Shown: in pieces, positions 1 to 9,319 of the stretch
Position numbering within the stretch: position 1 is the stretch's first letter
How the letters are laid out: each line of letters starts with the position of its first letter
Assembly: GCA_001898335.1 (NCBI GenBank)
Contig: MKTS01000010.1
Location: forward strand, 1-64,000
DNA length: 64,000 nucleotides
Source of the DNA: Mucilaginibacter sp. 44-25
GTDB lineage: Bacteria > Bacteroidota > Bacteroidia > Sphingobacteriales > Sphingobacteriaceae
Direction of reading: 5' to 3'
Notes under the pieces: model-generated
What the model was told of the DNA's origin: nothing
Seen by the model: only the letters and a program-made list of their open reading frames with translations
Database searches by the model: none
Made by a program: the position numbers and the translations under genes

Positions 1-159
1 TATAACGCCATCATACGTAGGATTATATTTCTCCAATATCTAATAAAGCTATTTTAGCAGATATCTGATTGTCACAAATAGGTGATTTGCTGCTCTTACT
101 GCCAAGAAAAGTTTGCCTGCCAAAATATTTTTATTAATATTGAGGCATCTACGTATACC

Positions 160-582
160 ATGAAAACTATTGTCTATGTAAGTAAATCGGCATATCCTAT
201 GCACGAAAATCAGCTGCTTGATATTCTGCACAGTTCGCGTATACATAATGCAGCACTCAAGATTTCAGGCGTATTACTTTATTCTGAAGGTACATTTATA
301 CAATTATTAGAAGGTAAGGATAATTTTATTGATGCGCTGTACAAGCGTATACAAGCCGATGAAAGGCACAAGAATATCATCACGTTGGTTGATCGGTCTA
401 CGCCCGAAAAAAGTTTTGAGCAATGGCTTATGGGTTTCGCCGTAACAGATGCGAATAAAACAGAAAAACTGGTTGGTTACCTCAAATCAATAAGCGACTT
501 AGACCTGGATAATAAAAGCAATGAAGCTGTATCAGCTATTAAAGATTTTATTGAAAGTAACAAACTTAACATCAAGGATTAA
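160..582 (+). CDS. BLUF-domain blue-light sensor protein
   Basis: This 140-residue protein is essentially one BLUF domain, which binds FAD non-covalently and senses blue light through a hydrogen-bond switch. The flavin-site residues are visible: Tyr6, Asn30, Gln48, Trp89 and Met91. They match AppA Tyr21, Asn45, Gln63, Trp104 and Met106 with a constant offset of 15. About 45 residues follow the core and probably form the usual C-terminal cap helices; no GGDEF, EAL or other output domain is fused. The ATG at 160 is chosen because the domain starts right there; an in-frame ATG at 82 would add 26 residues unlike the family. It stands alone, so its partner is unknown. Confidence 0.9.
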   Translation: MKTIVYVSKSAYPMHENQLLDILHSSRIHNAALKISGVLLYSEGTFIQLLEGKDNFIDALYKRIQADERHKNIITLVDRSTPEKSFEQWLMGFAVTDANKTEKLVGYLKSISDLDLDNKSNEAVSAIKDFIESNKLNIKD

Positions 583-655
583 GTCTTTGCCCTATACTTG
601 CATATCTGCCCTGCTACCGTTATATTAACGGCATAAATCATTCCCTTTTATTTTT

Positions 656-1843
656 ATGAAAATTGCAATGCTCGGCTCGGGCTTTATTGCCAGGTTCTAT
701 GCGGATTCATTGATCGGTCATAGGCGTATTGATAAGCTTCATGCGGTTTATTCACGAAATATTGAAAAGGCTAAGACATTCGCAGCTGATTATGGGCTAC
801 CTATTTACAGCGATAGCCTTGAAGAAGTAGTAAATCATCCGGAGATAGATGTAATTGTAATTTCGCTGCCTAATGACCTTCACCTTACCGCGGTTGAAGC
901 TTGCGCTAAAGCTGGTAAACACGTGTTATGCACTAAACCATTGGGCCGCACTGCTGCCGAAGCTAAACAAATGCTGGATATGGTGGAGCAGGCCGGGATT
1001 ATGGGTGGTTATCTGGAAGATCTTTGTTATACGCCTAAGTTCAACAAATCTTTAGCGAGTGTTAAAGGCGGCAGCCTTGGCCGCATTCTTTGGGCCAAAA
1101 GCCGCGAAGCGCACCCGGGCCCTCATAGTAATTGGTTCTGGAATAAAGAGCAGAGTGGCGGTGGTGCCATTGTGGACTTGGGTTGCCACTGTATTGAAAT
1201 TGCCCGCAACTATATTGGTAAGGATGTTCGCCCGGTTGAGGTGATGTGCTGGGCAGCTACGCAGGTACATCCAATTGATGCCGAAGATAACGCTATAGGT
1301 ATGGTGAAATATGCTAACGGTGCTATTGGCCAGTTTGAGGTAAGCTGGTGCTTTAGAGGTGGTATGGACTTGCGCGATGAGGTAATGGGTACAGAAGGCA
1401 CCATATGGATCAATAACTTTCTGCGTACTGGGTTTGACATGTTTAGCACCGGTAAAGAGGGTGGTTATGTAGCCGAAAAAGCGGAAAGTAACACTGGGTG
1501 GTTATTCCCTGTCGGCGATGAGGTAAACGAACTGGGCTACAATCACATGTTTACCGATATGTTTGAAGCCATTGAGCAAAAGCGCGAACCTTTTGAAACT
1601 TTTTATGATGGTTACGTGGTGAATGCCATCATCGATGCAGCCTACGCATCAACCAAAAGTGGGTTATGGGAGCCGGTAATAATTGATGACTGGAGGGGGC
1701 GAAAAGAAGATAACAGCGGTAATAAATTTGCTGAGTTTGATGAGCAATACTACCTCATTAAGGAAGAAATACTACCCCATGGCGACCGAAAACTTATTCT
1801 CAAGGATAAAAAGACCGGTGATGTAATTGTAAGGGACCTGTAA
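656..1843 (+). CDS. Gfo/Idh/MocA family NAD(P)-dependent oxidoreductase
   Basis: A 395-residue dehydrogenase-like protein. The N-terminus carries a Rossmann dinucleotide fold (GSGFIA near residues 7-12). Around residue 95 is TKPLG, the counterpart of the family's EKP motif holding the catalytic lysine. The C-terminal half is the family's alpha/beta domain, with a GGGAIVDLGCHCIE stretch that contains the usual D-x-G-x-H element. No signal peptide is seen, so it is probably cytoplasmic. Members oxidise or epimerise sugars, inositols or their derivatives; the substrate cannot be read here. The sugar isomerase-like gene begins 42 bp downstream on the same strand, suggesting a shared carbohydrate pathway. 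Confidence 0.88.
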   Translation: MKIAMLGSGFIARFYADSLIGHRRIDKLHAVYSRNIEKAKTFAADYGLPIYSDSLEEVVNHPEIDVIVISLPNDLHLTAVEACAKAGKHVLCTKPLGRTAAEAKQMLDMVEQAGIMGGYLEDLCYTPKFNKSLASVKGGSLGRILWAKSREAHPGPHSNWFWNKEQSGGGAIVDLGCHCIEIARNYIGKDVRPVEVMCWAATQVHPIDAEDNAIGMVKYANGAIGQFEVSWCFRGGMDLRDEVMGTEGTIWINNFLRTGFDMFSTGKEGGYVAEKAESNTGWLFPVGDEVNELGYNHMFTDMFEAIEQKREPFETFYDGYVVNAIIDAAYASTKSGLWEPVIIDDWRGRKEDNSGNKFAEFDEQYYLIKEEILPHGDRKLILKDKKTGDVIVRDL

Positions 1844-1885
1844 TTCTGATTAATATAACTCATAAGGACCCTAAAAGATTAACGC

Positions 1886-2749
1886 ATGAACAGAAGAAAC
1901 TTTATCCAAACCGGCGGCATGTTAGCTGCACTGGCAGTATCACCGACCATGGCGAATATTACCCATAAGAAGCCTGCCTTAGGTATGCAGCTATACATGG
2001 TAAAAGAAGATATGGAGCGCGATCCGGCTGGTACGCTTAAGCTGCTTGGTGCTATGGGTTACAAGCAAATAGAAAGTTATGGTAGCGATAAGGGAATATT
2101 TTGGGGATATAGCCATAAAGATTTCAAGAAACTTGCCGGTAGTTTTGGTTTAGAGTTGATCAGCAGTCATTATAACCCCTGCAGTCTACAGGAGTTTGAC
2201 AGATTAGCCGGGCAGGCGGCCGAAATCGGTATGAAATATCTGGTGTGCCCCTGGTTAGGCCCGCAGAAAGATATTGACGCCTTTAAACGATTTGCGGAAG
2301 ATTTTAATCAACGGGGAGCTATCTGTAAAAAGCACGGATTGCGGTTCGGCTACCACCCGCATGATTATCCGTACAAAGCGGTTAATGGACAATTACCTAT
2401 TGATGTATTATTAAATAATACCGATAAAGCGCTTGTTGATTACCAGATGGATGTTTACTACGCCGTTACCGAAGGTGCCGACCCTTATGCCTATATGAAA
2501 AAGTACAAAGGGCGTTTCACGATGGCGCATATGCGCGATGTGCTGAAAAAGCGCTTACCTGCCGGCAGCAAAGAAGAATCCGCCTGTGACCTGGGAGAAG
2601 GTATTATTAACTTCCCTAAGTTTATTGCAGCAGGCGAGGATAATGGCATGGAATTTTTCTTTGTTGAACAGAGCCGCTATCATAACGAAACGCCTTTACA
2701 AAGCGCGCAAAAAAATGCCGCATACTTAAAAAGCATGCGGCTGTTATAA
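1886..2749 (+). CDS. Tat-exported sugar phosphate isomerase/epimerase-like TIM-barrel protein
   Basis: A 287-residue protein of the xylose isomerase-like TIM-barrel (AP endonuclease 2) superfamily. The N-terminus has a twin-arginine signal (RRNFIQ at residues 3-8, a hydrophobic stretch and an Ala-rich cleavage region), so export to the periplasm in folded form is expected. Family features include GMQLYMVKEDM near residue 33, HYNPCS in the middle and FFFVEQSRY near the C-terminus, where the late metal-binding Glu of the barrel is expected. It follows the Gfo/Idh/MocA gene closely, a common pairing in Bacteroidota. The substrate is unknown. Confidence 0.85.
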   Translation: MNRRNFIQTGGMLAALAVSPTMANITHKKPALGMQLYMVKEDMERDPAGTLKLLGAMGYKQIESYGSDKGIFWGYSHKDFKKLAGSFGLELISSHYNPCSLQEFDRLAGQAAEIGMKYLVCPWLGPQKDIDAFKRFAEDFNQRGAICKKHGLRFGYHPHDYPYKAVNGQLPIDVLLNNTDKALVDYQMDVYYAVTEGADPYAYMKKYKGRFTMAHMRDVLKKRLPAGSKEESACDLGEGIINFPKFIAAGEDNGMEFFFVEQSRYHNETPLQSAQKNAAYLKSMRLL

Positions 2750-2766
2750 GGAATAGGAGATAGGAA

Positions 2767-3540
2767 TTATAATAAAAAGCTCTTGAGGTAAGATTGACCC
2801 CAAGTACCCCAATCTTTCATCACTTTTTTCATGGTAGCTACAAAGCCTTTGTAATCCGTTGCTTTACCTTTGGCAGGTATTTTTAATTGATTTTCAGATA
2901 CGGGTAGGTCGGTTACCTTGGTAGCAAACCAGGTAATATTATCATGTGGCATAGCTACCCCCAATATCATCCCTGGTAAACCCGTAAATGATTCCGGCCC
3001 GCCAGATAGGGGTATCTCATCTGTATAAAAAGCGACCACATAAACAGAATCCATAATAACCGCGTTGGCCCTGCGGCAATTATAGCCGGCAATTTCGCGG
3101 GTTTCATCCGTAATTTTCCAGTTGATCTTACGCACGGTATCCTTTACTAAAAACTGTTCCTCAAAAACACGCTTTGCGCTGGTACTAATGTTGGTGCTCA
3201 AATCGGTATAAACGGTATTGCCCTGCAAACCCTCCGGGACATCGCTAAACCAGCTGTTATTGCTTTCAGCAGGAGCCGCGGGCGTAAACAAGGTTTTGTT
3301 ATTGGTAAACGTAAGGGTGCTCTTTAATACTTTAAACTGTGGTTGAGTTTTCTTGTAGTTCTCAAACGCCTGCGCGCCAAAGCTACCTTCGTCATCCCCC
3401 ATACGTTTCTTAATGATCGCGTACATGTTTACGCGTTTTTCATATTCAATAGTGCCCGAGGTGGTGAAATGCGCGTTGGTTTGGGCGAATATGCTGCTGC
3501 AGAACAACGAAGCTATAATGGTTAGTATTAAATTTTTCAT
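2767..3540 (-). CDS. GLPGLI family exported protein
   Basis: A 257-residue protein with a Sec signal peptide (residues 1-20, ending near FAQ). It carries the family signature as GLPGMILG around residue 186. GLPGLI proteins are Bacteroidota-specific secreted or periplasmic proteins of unknown molecular function, often encoded beside outer-membrane beta-barrel receptors. That is the case here: the receptor gene ends one base upstream on the same strand, so the two are probably co-transcribed. Confidence 0.85.
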   Translation of the reverse strand: MKNLILTIIASLFCSSIFAQTNAHFTTSGTIEYEKRVNMYAIIKKRMGDDEGSFGAQAFENYKKTQPQFKVLKSTLTFTNNKTLFTPAAPAESNNSWFSDVPEGLQGNTVYTDLSTNISTSAKRVFEEQFLVKDTVRKINWKITDETREIAGYNCRRANAVIMDSVYVVAFYTDEIPLSGGPESFTGLPGMILGVAMPHDNITWFATKVTDLPVSENQLKIPAKGKATDYKGFVATMKKVMKDWGTWGQSYLKSFLL

Positions 3541-3541
3541 G

Positions 3542-6376
3542 TTATTTTTTTGCAGGCGCTCCGCCGCCCATTTTATTAAAGTCCCATATTACCGAAAACA
3601 GGAAGTACCTTCTAATAGTAACCGAACGAGTTTCGCTGTAATTGGTACCGTTTGAATTACGATTAAAGCCCGAATTTTGGTTTAAAAGGTCGTTGCCTGA
3701 AAGCATCAACTTTAAGTTTTCAGACTTGAAGAATGATTTACTGATCCGTGCATTCCAGATAAACTGCCTGAAATCGTCAGGCAAGGATTGCGTGGCTGCC
3801 TGGTAGCTATAGTTACCATCCGTTCCAATTTGAAATTTAAAAGGCAGGTAAAAGCTCATGCTGCCATTAGCGCTAAAACCATAGCCGTTGTTATTAATAT
3901 TCGGGCTTAATGATGACTGCCCTGTGTTGTACATCGGCCCTGCCGATAGATCAAAAGAATATTTCTTTTGCACGTATTTACTTAGCTGTAACTGTGCGTT
4001 GATGGTGTTAGATGAAGTGCGGTTTAAGCGTTTTCCCGAAAGATCATCGGTTTTAAAGCTATAATACACCGCGCCATTCACGTTTGCCGAAGCTCCTGCG
4101 TTAATGCCCCAAACACCGGTTTTACGCCCCATGTACAGGCCTCCATAGTAATTGAGCGGTGTTTTACCTGAAAGATTTTCATACTCAAAAGTGTTTTTAC
4201 CCGTAGCTGTACTGGTGGTGATGTTATTTACAATAGGGTCTTGAGTAAAAGTGAAGCCGCTATATAATGACACATATTGCTCGCTTAATACCTTATAATT
4301 ATTAAAGTTAACGTTAAAGCGGTGATTGAAAGACGGGCTAAGGTTAGGGTTACCGATAGTAATATTCAGCGGGTCGTTGTTAATGCGTACCGGCTGTATC
4401 TGGTCAATACTTGGTTGATTTTGGCTTCCATTATAACTAAACCTGAATGAGCCTTGTGACGCATAACGGAACTGATAGGTTAACTGCGGATTCCAGTTGT
4501 TAAAATGCCGCTCCAGAATATTATCAACCGATGAACCACTTTGCATAAAGGTGGCAATTTGCTTAAAGCGCAGATCGGCCACACGCGTGCCAAAATTAAG
4601 GGTGTGTTTACCCTTCTTATAATTAAATATGGCACCCACCTGGTTGCTAAACTGGTTAAATTTGTAATCGCTGCTTAAAGAATCTATCAGCACATTATAG
4701 TTCCCCGGGGCCGATTGACTGTATGATTTACGGTCGGCGTTACTGTTATTAATGCTGATACCATAATTAAATACTAATGATAGCGCTTTACTTAAAGGTT
4801 CTGTATAAGTAATATTAGTAAGGAAGTTAGATCCCCTGAGATCGTTGGTCTTAAACTGATCGATCAGTTTGGTACTGTCTTTACCTGTACCGGTTGAATT
4901 AAAATAATTGATCTGTGAGTAAAGATTACCGTGTGCCTTACTTTCATTAACACCGCCAGTTATGTTTACGGAGAAAGTGCGGCCCGGTTTTTTAAGCTTT
5001 TTATTGTAGAATACCGTCGCGTTGAAAATTTTACCGTCGAGTTTATTATCCAGCCTTCTGTTTTGGTTATTTACCAAGGTATCGTTCCTGAAGGTAGATG
5101 ATTTATCTGTGGTGTTGGTTTCAGAGTTTTTGAGGGTGCCATCAACCGTTACTTTTAAATTTGAAGTGGTATCCAGTTTAACCTGATAGGTAGCATCGGC
5201 CTTTTGCCTGAACATGAAGTTGTGACTGGTCTCGTCAGAATTATTACCTATAACAAGCGAATCTGACAGCGTATTGCGGGAAAGTGAAGTCTGCCGGCCA
5301 TCAACAGTTAACGAACCAATTTTATAGTTAAAGTTGATAGACTGTTTATCGTTATTCCATTTATTATCATAGTGTACGCCACCTGTGCGGGCAACAGGTA
5401 TACCCTGGCCGTTATACTGACCGCTAAATGAATCAAGGTCGTCGCCGCTGCCCGAAATATAGATCTCACCGTTATCACCAAAGGTCATACCGTCCTGGGT
5501 GCCCAGTTTGTTATTATCTTCCCAACCTAAACCTACTTTACCGGTATTACTTACCGTGCCATAGGCAGAGAATTTCTTTTTTCCTCTGAATATATTAAAC
5601 AATGCCTGGGTTTCGTAATAATCGTCGGTACCAACGCCACCCGTTACTTTACCAAAATAGCCGTTCTTTTTATCTTCTTTTAGTTTAATATTAATGGTCT
5701 TGGTTTTTTGGCCATCATCAATTCCGGTAAAAGTAGCCTGGTCGCTCTTTTTATCATAGAGTTGCACCTTATCAACCATATCGGCACGTATGTTTTTGGT
5801 AACAAGGGTAGGGTCGTCACCGAAAAATTCTTCCCCGTCAACCAATACTTTAGGAACTGATTGCCCCTGGGCGGTTATCTTTCCATCCTTGTCTACCTGT
5901 ATACCTGGTAACTGTTTTAAAAGATCTTCTACTTTTGAATTCGGTTCTATTTTAAATGCTTTAGCATTAAATTCTGTGGTATCTCCTTTAATCTTAATTG
6001 CCGCTACAGTACCCTTCACAATAACCTCCTTTAACAAACGCGATTTAAGGTTCATGTTAATGTTACCGAAATTGCGGGTAGTTTTTACAGAATCAAGCGC
6101 AAATGGCTCTACGTAATCGGCGTAGCCAGGGTAGGTGACCAGTAGGATAAACTTGCCTTTGCCAAGTCCACTGATGCTAAAAGAGCCGTCAGACCGTGCG
6201 CGGGTAAATTTTCGGAGAGTGGAGTCTTTCGCGTTAAGTACGCTGATGGATGTGTTGGCCAGTTTAGCATTGGCAACGCTATCTGCAGCTATACCCTTAA
6301 TAGCATAGGGTGTTTGCTGCGCAAGCGCAGTTAAAGAGCACAGGAATAATACCAGTGCCGTAATTGTGACTTTCAT
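3542..6376 (-). CDS. TonB-dependent receptor-like outer membrane beta-barrel protein
   Basis: A 944-residue outer-membrane protein. After the signal peptide comes a carboxypeptidase regulatory-like beta-sandwich (about residues 25-110), then a plug-like region (about 120-220, with VKVLVDGEEFFGDDP), then a long barrel rich in alternating aromatic strands and Asn/Ser loops. The architecture fits the OMP_b-brl_3 family. The start at 6376 is preferred over an in-frame ATG at 6397 because it places the signal peptide at the N-terminus. It lies immediately upstream of the GLPGLI gene. The ligand is not apparent, and no SusD-like partner is encoded nearby. Confidence 0.88.
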   Translation of the reverse strand: MKVTITALVLFLCSLTALAQQTPYAIKGIAADSVANAKLANTSISVLNAKDSTLRKFTRARSDGSFSISGLGKGKFILLVTYPGYADYVEPFALDSVKTTRNFGNINMNLKSRLLKEVIVKGTVAAIKIKGDTTEFNAKAFKIEPNSKVEDLLKQLPGIQVDKDGKITAQGQSVPKVLVDGEEFFGDDPTLVTKNIRADMVDKVQLYDKKSDQATFTGIDDGQKTKTINIKLKEDKKNGYFGKVTGGVGTDDYYETQALFNIFRGKKKFSAYGTVSNTGKVGLGWEDNNKLGTQDGMTFGDNGEIYISGSGDDLDSFSGQYNGQGIPVARTGGVHYDNKWNNDKQSINFNYKIGSLTVDGRQTSLSRNTLSDSLVIGNNSDETSHNFMFRQKADATYQVKLDTTSNLKVTVDGTLKNSETNTTDKSSTFRNDTLVNNQNRRLDNKLDGKIFNATVFYNKKLKKPGRTFSVNITGGVNESKAHGNLYSQINYFNSTGTGKDSTKLIDQFKTNDLRGSNFLTNITYTEPLSKALSLVFNYGISINNSNADRKSYSQSAPGNYNVLIDSLSSDYKFNQFSNQVGAIFNYKKGKHTLNFGTRVADLRFKQIATFMQSGSSVDNILERHFNNWNPQLTYQFRYASQGSFRFSYNGSQNQPSIDQIQPVRINNDPLNITIGNPNLSPSFNHRFNVNFNNYKVLSEQYVSLYSGFTFTQDPIVNNITTSTATGKNTFEYENLSGKTPLNYYGGLYMGRKTGVWGINAGASANVNGAVYYSFKTDDLSGKRLNRTSSNTINAQLQLSKYVQKKYSFDLSAGPMYNTGQSSLSPNINNNGYGFSANGSMSFYLPFKFQIGTDGNYSYQAATQSLPDDFRQFIWNARISKSFFKSENLKLMLSGNDLLNQNSGFNRNSNGTNYSETRSVTIRRYFLFSVIWDFNKMGGGAPAKK

Positions 6377-6484
6377 ACTTAGGATTTGATGCCGCAATAT
6401 ATAACTAAAGATTTAGTAATAAAAATGAGCGAGATGTTAAAAAGTGTTAAAATTACAGTTTAGACTAACTGTGACGATATTATG

Positions 6485-9241
6485 TTACGGTAACTTAACA
6501 ATTTTGTTTGTGAGTAAAGTTTTACCATTAAGCGAGATAATCCCAACGTATACGCCTGGGATCACTGGTAAGATGAGATGATTTTCGTAATTATTAAAAG
6601 TGGTATGGAAAGCCGGCCTGCCCGCCATATCATATAAGGTGAAGGTGTAGAGTTTTGAGTCGCCGGCGAGGATATTAAGTTGGGTACTTACCGGGTTAGG
6701 ATAAAGGGTAAACTGGTCGGTTTGTAATAGTACGGCACTCGCCGTATCGGTGGTTATGGTACTGTTATCTGTTTTGTTTAAAACCGCCCTGTAATAATTA
6801 AGGCCTGCCCGGGGGCTGGTGTCAACAAAATTGTAATTTAATGTACCAGGCGTTATGTTGGATTTGCCTATGGTAGTGTAAGTATCCTTGCCGGTAAGCC
6901 TTTGCCATGTTACCGATGCCAGCCCCTGGGTACTGGCTACAGATAGGTTAAGTGTAATTTGAGTTTTGTTGAGCGGTGTAGCCAGTAAGGTTTTTACATA
7001 GCAACCTACTCCCTGCGCGGTAGCATCAATCGTATAACTTTTTGTACCTTCAAAACCATTACCTATGGCGCTCACAGCGTAGTATTTTGAGGTTTGCAAT
7101 TGTGGCGGTATAATGATAGAGGTATCTGTTGCTGATGAAAGCTGCTGTAAACGGTTGTTGTTAATGGTGTAGATACGATAGCCAGTTGCATTTGGCTGTG
7201 GGTTCCAGTGCAGTAGTAGCCCATCCGTACAGTTAAAGCCCACCTGTAGGGTGCGTGGAGCCGAGATCACAAAATCGGTACTGGTAAAGGTATTACTACC
7301 GATCTGCATTTTTATCCTTGCCTGGGTAAAGGCGTCGGGTACCTGCCATTTATAGTAACCCTGACTGATGTTAACCGCGCCCGAAAGCTGTTGCCAGGTT
7401 TGCCCTTTATCATAACTGATACTTAGTATGCCGTTTACATTGGTGAAGGTATGCTGCCATCTTAGGTATGCATCTTCGCCGGGAATCAATTGCCTTAATA
7501 CTGTTGGCGCAATCCACTCAAATTGGCCGGCTACACGGGTTTGATAATTGACAAAAAATGGCTGCTTACTGTTCTTTATCCGTCTTGCATAAATATTAAT
7601 GGTGTAAACACCTGCCTTCGGCGATTGCAGTGTTACCTGCTCCACATTGTTAAGCGAATCGCGACCCGTTTTTGCCGGGGCACGCAGCGAATCTGCCGAC
7701 GGATAAGTACTCAAAACCCAGGGCTGGTATGTTTTCCCATCGGGCCCTGTAATGGAGAGGTCCAAATCATTTACCAGGGCGGCAGGGGCATTAAGCTCCG
7801 CGGCGGGGTCGGCCCAGGCAAGGGTGGCTTTAAATGTTGAAGCATTAGCCGGAACGGTTATCTGATAGCTTGCCACTAAACCCTGCGTTAAAGCATCAGT
7901 TTTAAAATCGCCGGCGTTTAAACTACGGAGTGCTTCCAACGCGTTGAGCTTGCCAAAACCTGTTTTAAAATCAACGTTGGGGTTGCCAATATCATCGGCA
8001 GTATTGATGAGTATGCTCTTGATCAGTGCTGATGGCGCGGATTGATGATATTTTGACTGGTAAGTTTGCTTTAGCAACGCCACGCTGCCGGTAACCAACG
8101 CGGCAGCGCCGGAGGTTCCGTCCTCACCATCGGCAACCAGTTCGGGTTTTACACGGCCATCATACGCCGGGCCCGATGAACTAAGATCTTCCGGTATGCC
8201 GGTTAAGCCGGTACCACCTATTACCAGTACATTTTTTGCCTGCTTAAAAGTACCGGAGAGGTTAGCCACGTTATTAATGCCTGCATAAACACCGGTATTT
8301 GGCGTAGTGGTGCCAATATTACCCGATGAAAAAACATGCATCAGGGTATCGTTCTCATAAGTTTGCTGGTCATAAGCAGCGGCCTCAATGCCGTAAAAAT
8401 TTTCAATACCGGTTCCATAAGAATGGTTTTGCAGGCCAATGCCAAAATTTCTGAAGGCGGTAATGGTATCAGGTAACAGGCGAGCAAAATCTGATGAGGT
8501 AAGTTTAACTTCTGGAGCGGCTCCTTTGCCTTTAATAAAAGAGTTTCCGCTGCCACCAATGAGCGTAGCCATAATGGTAGCGTGGGATGAGCTATTTTCG
8601 GGCAAGTCGATAGATTTAAAAGTGCGCCCCAGCAGGTCAAGGTCTTCTTTATCAAATTGCTCTTCTTTAACACTTACTTTTATACCGCTGCCATTGATAG
8701 TGGGATATAAAGCAGCTATAGCGTCAATGTTATTTTCCCCGAGATCAAGATCATTAATAGTGAGTTCGGTATGGGCTTTTCTTACTAATGTAGCCGCTGT
8801 AATGGTGGTATCGGTTAGTAGCTGCGGAAGATCGGCCAGCTTTACTTTGATGGTTGAAAATGCTAATCCGGTATTTTTTTGCCTGGTTGCCAGCGTCAGC
8901 TCCACCTTTTTCTGCGGCGAGTGTTGATAAGCGTAAATGAGGTTGTCGTCGGCTTTCCAGATAGGATTTGCAGGACTTACTGAGATGGCATCAGTACTGT
9001 TAAGTGTGCCTTTAGCAGATACAATGTAATAGTTATAGGCCAGGCGCCTTAAAATTTTAGTTCCCGGTATAGCCGGTCCGGAACCGTTAGTTTTTAAAAG
9101 GTATACAGTTTCACCATTAAACTTACTGTTAATGCCTGCTGCTCCGAAAGTTTTGCTCATTACCGCGTCTTTAGGTAACTGCTGACCCAAAGCGAACGCG
9201 GAAATAAATAACAGGATAAAACAGGCAAAAAGTTTAAACAT
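6485..9241 (-). CDS. S8 subtilase-like protein with T9SS sorting domain; catalytic Asp and His substituted
   Basis: A 918-residue secreted protein with a signal peptide (1-20), a subtilisin-type domain (about 175-430), beta-sandwich/fibronectin-like regions, and a type A T9SS C-terminal domain (about 845-918, FTLYPNPVS then LYDMAGR). The Ser loop DGTSGAAALVTG is intact (Ser377) and so is the oxyanion Asn (SSGN, Asn308). Aligned by eye, the catalytic Asp position is Glu193 (VSVKEEQFD) and the catalytic His position in the usual HATHVAG-type motif is Ile223 (SHATIMAT). It therefore looks like a pseudoprotease or a strongly divergent enzyme. Export is expected through the T9SS whose gldKLMN core lies at 57.6-62.3 kb. 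Confidence 0.85.
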   Translation of the reverse strand: MFKLFACFILLFISAFALGQQLPKDAVMSKTFGAAGINSKFNGETVYLLKTNGSGPAIPGTKILRRLAYNYYIVSAKGTLNSTDAISVSPANPIWKADDNLIYAYQHSPQKKVELTLATRQKNTGLAFSTIKVKLADLPQLLTDTTITAATLVRKAHTELTINDLDLGENNIDAIAALYPTINGSGIKVSVKEEQFDKEDLDLLGRTFKSIDLPENSSSHATIMATLIGGSGNSFIKGKGAAPEVKLTSSDFARLLPDTITAFRNFGIGLQNHSYGTGIENFYGIEAAAYDQQTYENDTLMHVFSSGNIGTTTPNTGVYAGINNVANLSGTFKQAKNVLVIGGTGLTGIPEDLSSSGPAYDGRVKPELVADGEDGTSGAAALVTGSVALLKQTYQSKYHQSAPSALIKSILINTADDIGNPNVDFKTGFGKLNALEALRSLNAGDFKTDALTQGLVASYQITVPANASTFKATLAWADPAAELNAPAALVNDLDLSITGPDGKTYQPWVLSTYPSADSLRAPAKTGRDSLNNVEQVTLQSPKAGVYTINIYARRIKNSKQPFFVNYQTRVAGQFEWIAPTVLRQLIPGEDAYLRWQHTFTNVNGILSISYDKGQTWQQLSGAVNISQGYYKWQVPDAFTQARIKMQIGSNTFTSTDFVISAPRTLQVGFNCTDGLLLHWNPQPNATGYRIYTINNNRLQQLSSATDTSIIIPPQLQTSKYYAVSAIGNGFEGTKSYTIDATAQGVGCYVKTLLATPLNKTQITLNLSVASTQGLASVTWQRLTGKDTYTTIGKSNITPGTLNYNFVDTSPRAGLNYYRAVLNKTDNSTITTDTASAVLLQTDQFTLYPNPVSTQLNILAGDSKLYTFTLYDMAGRPAFHTTFNNYENHLILPVIPGVYVGIISLNGKTLLTNKIVKLP

Positions 9242-9319
9242 AAGGTAAAAAATAAAGGGGAATAAAATTCCCCTTTAAAATAAAGCACTTGCTTACATTA
9301 ATCAAAGCTATATTTTGGT

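Noticed and set aside
8439..8927. 162-residue open frame on the plus strand inside the S8-like gene.
   Set aside because: It is an antisense shadow of a long, well-supported coding sequence and has low-complexity Ser/Leu content with no family resemblance.
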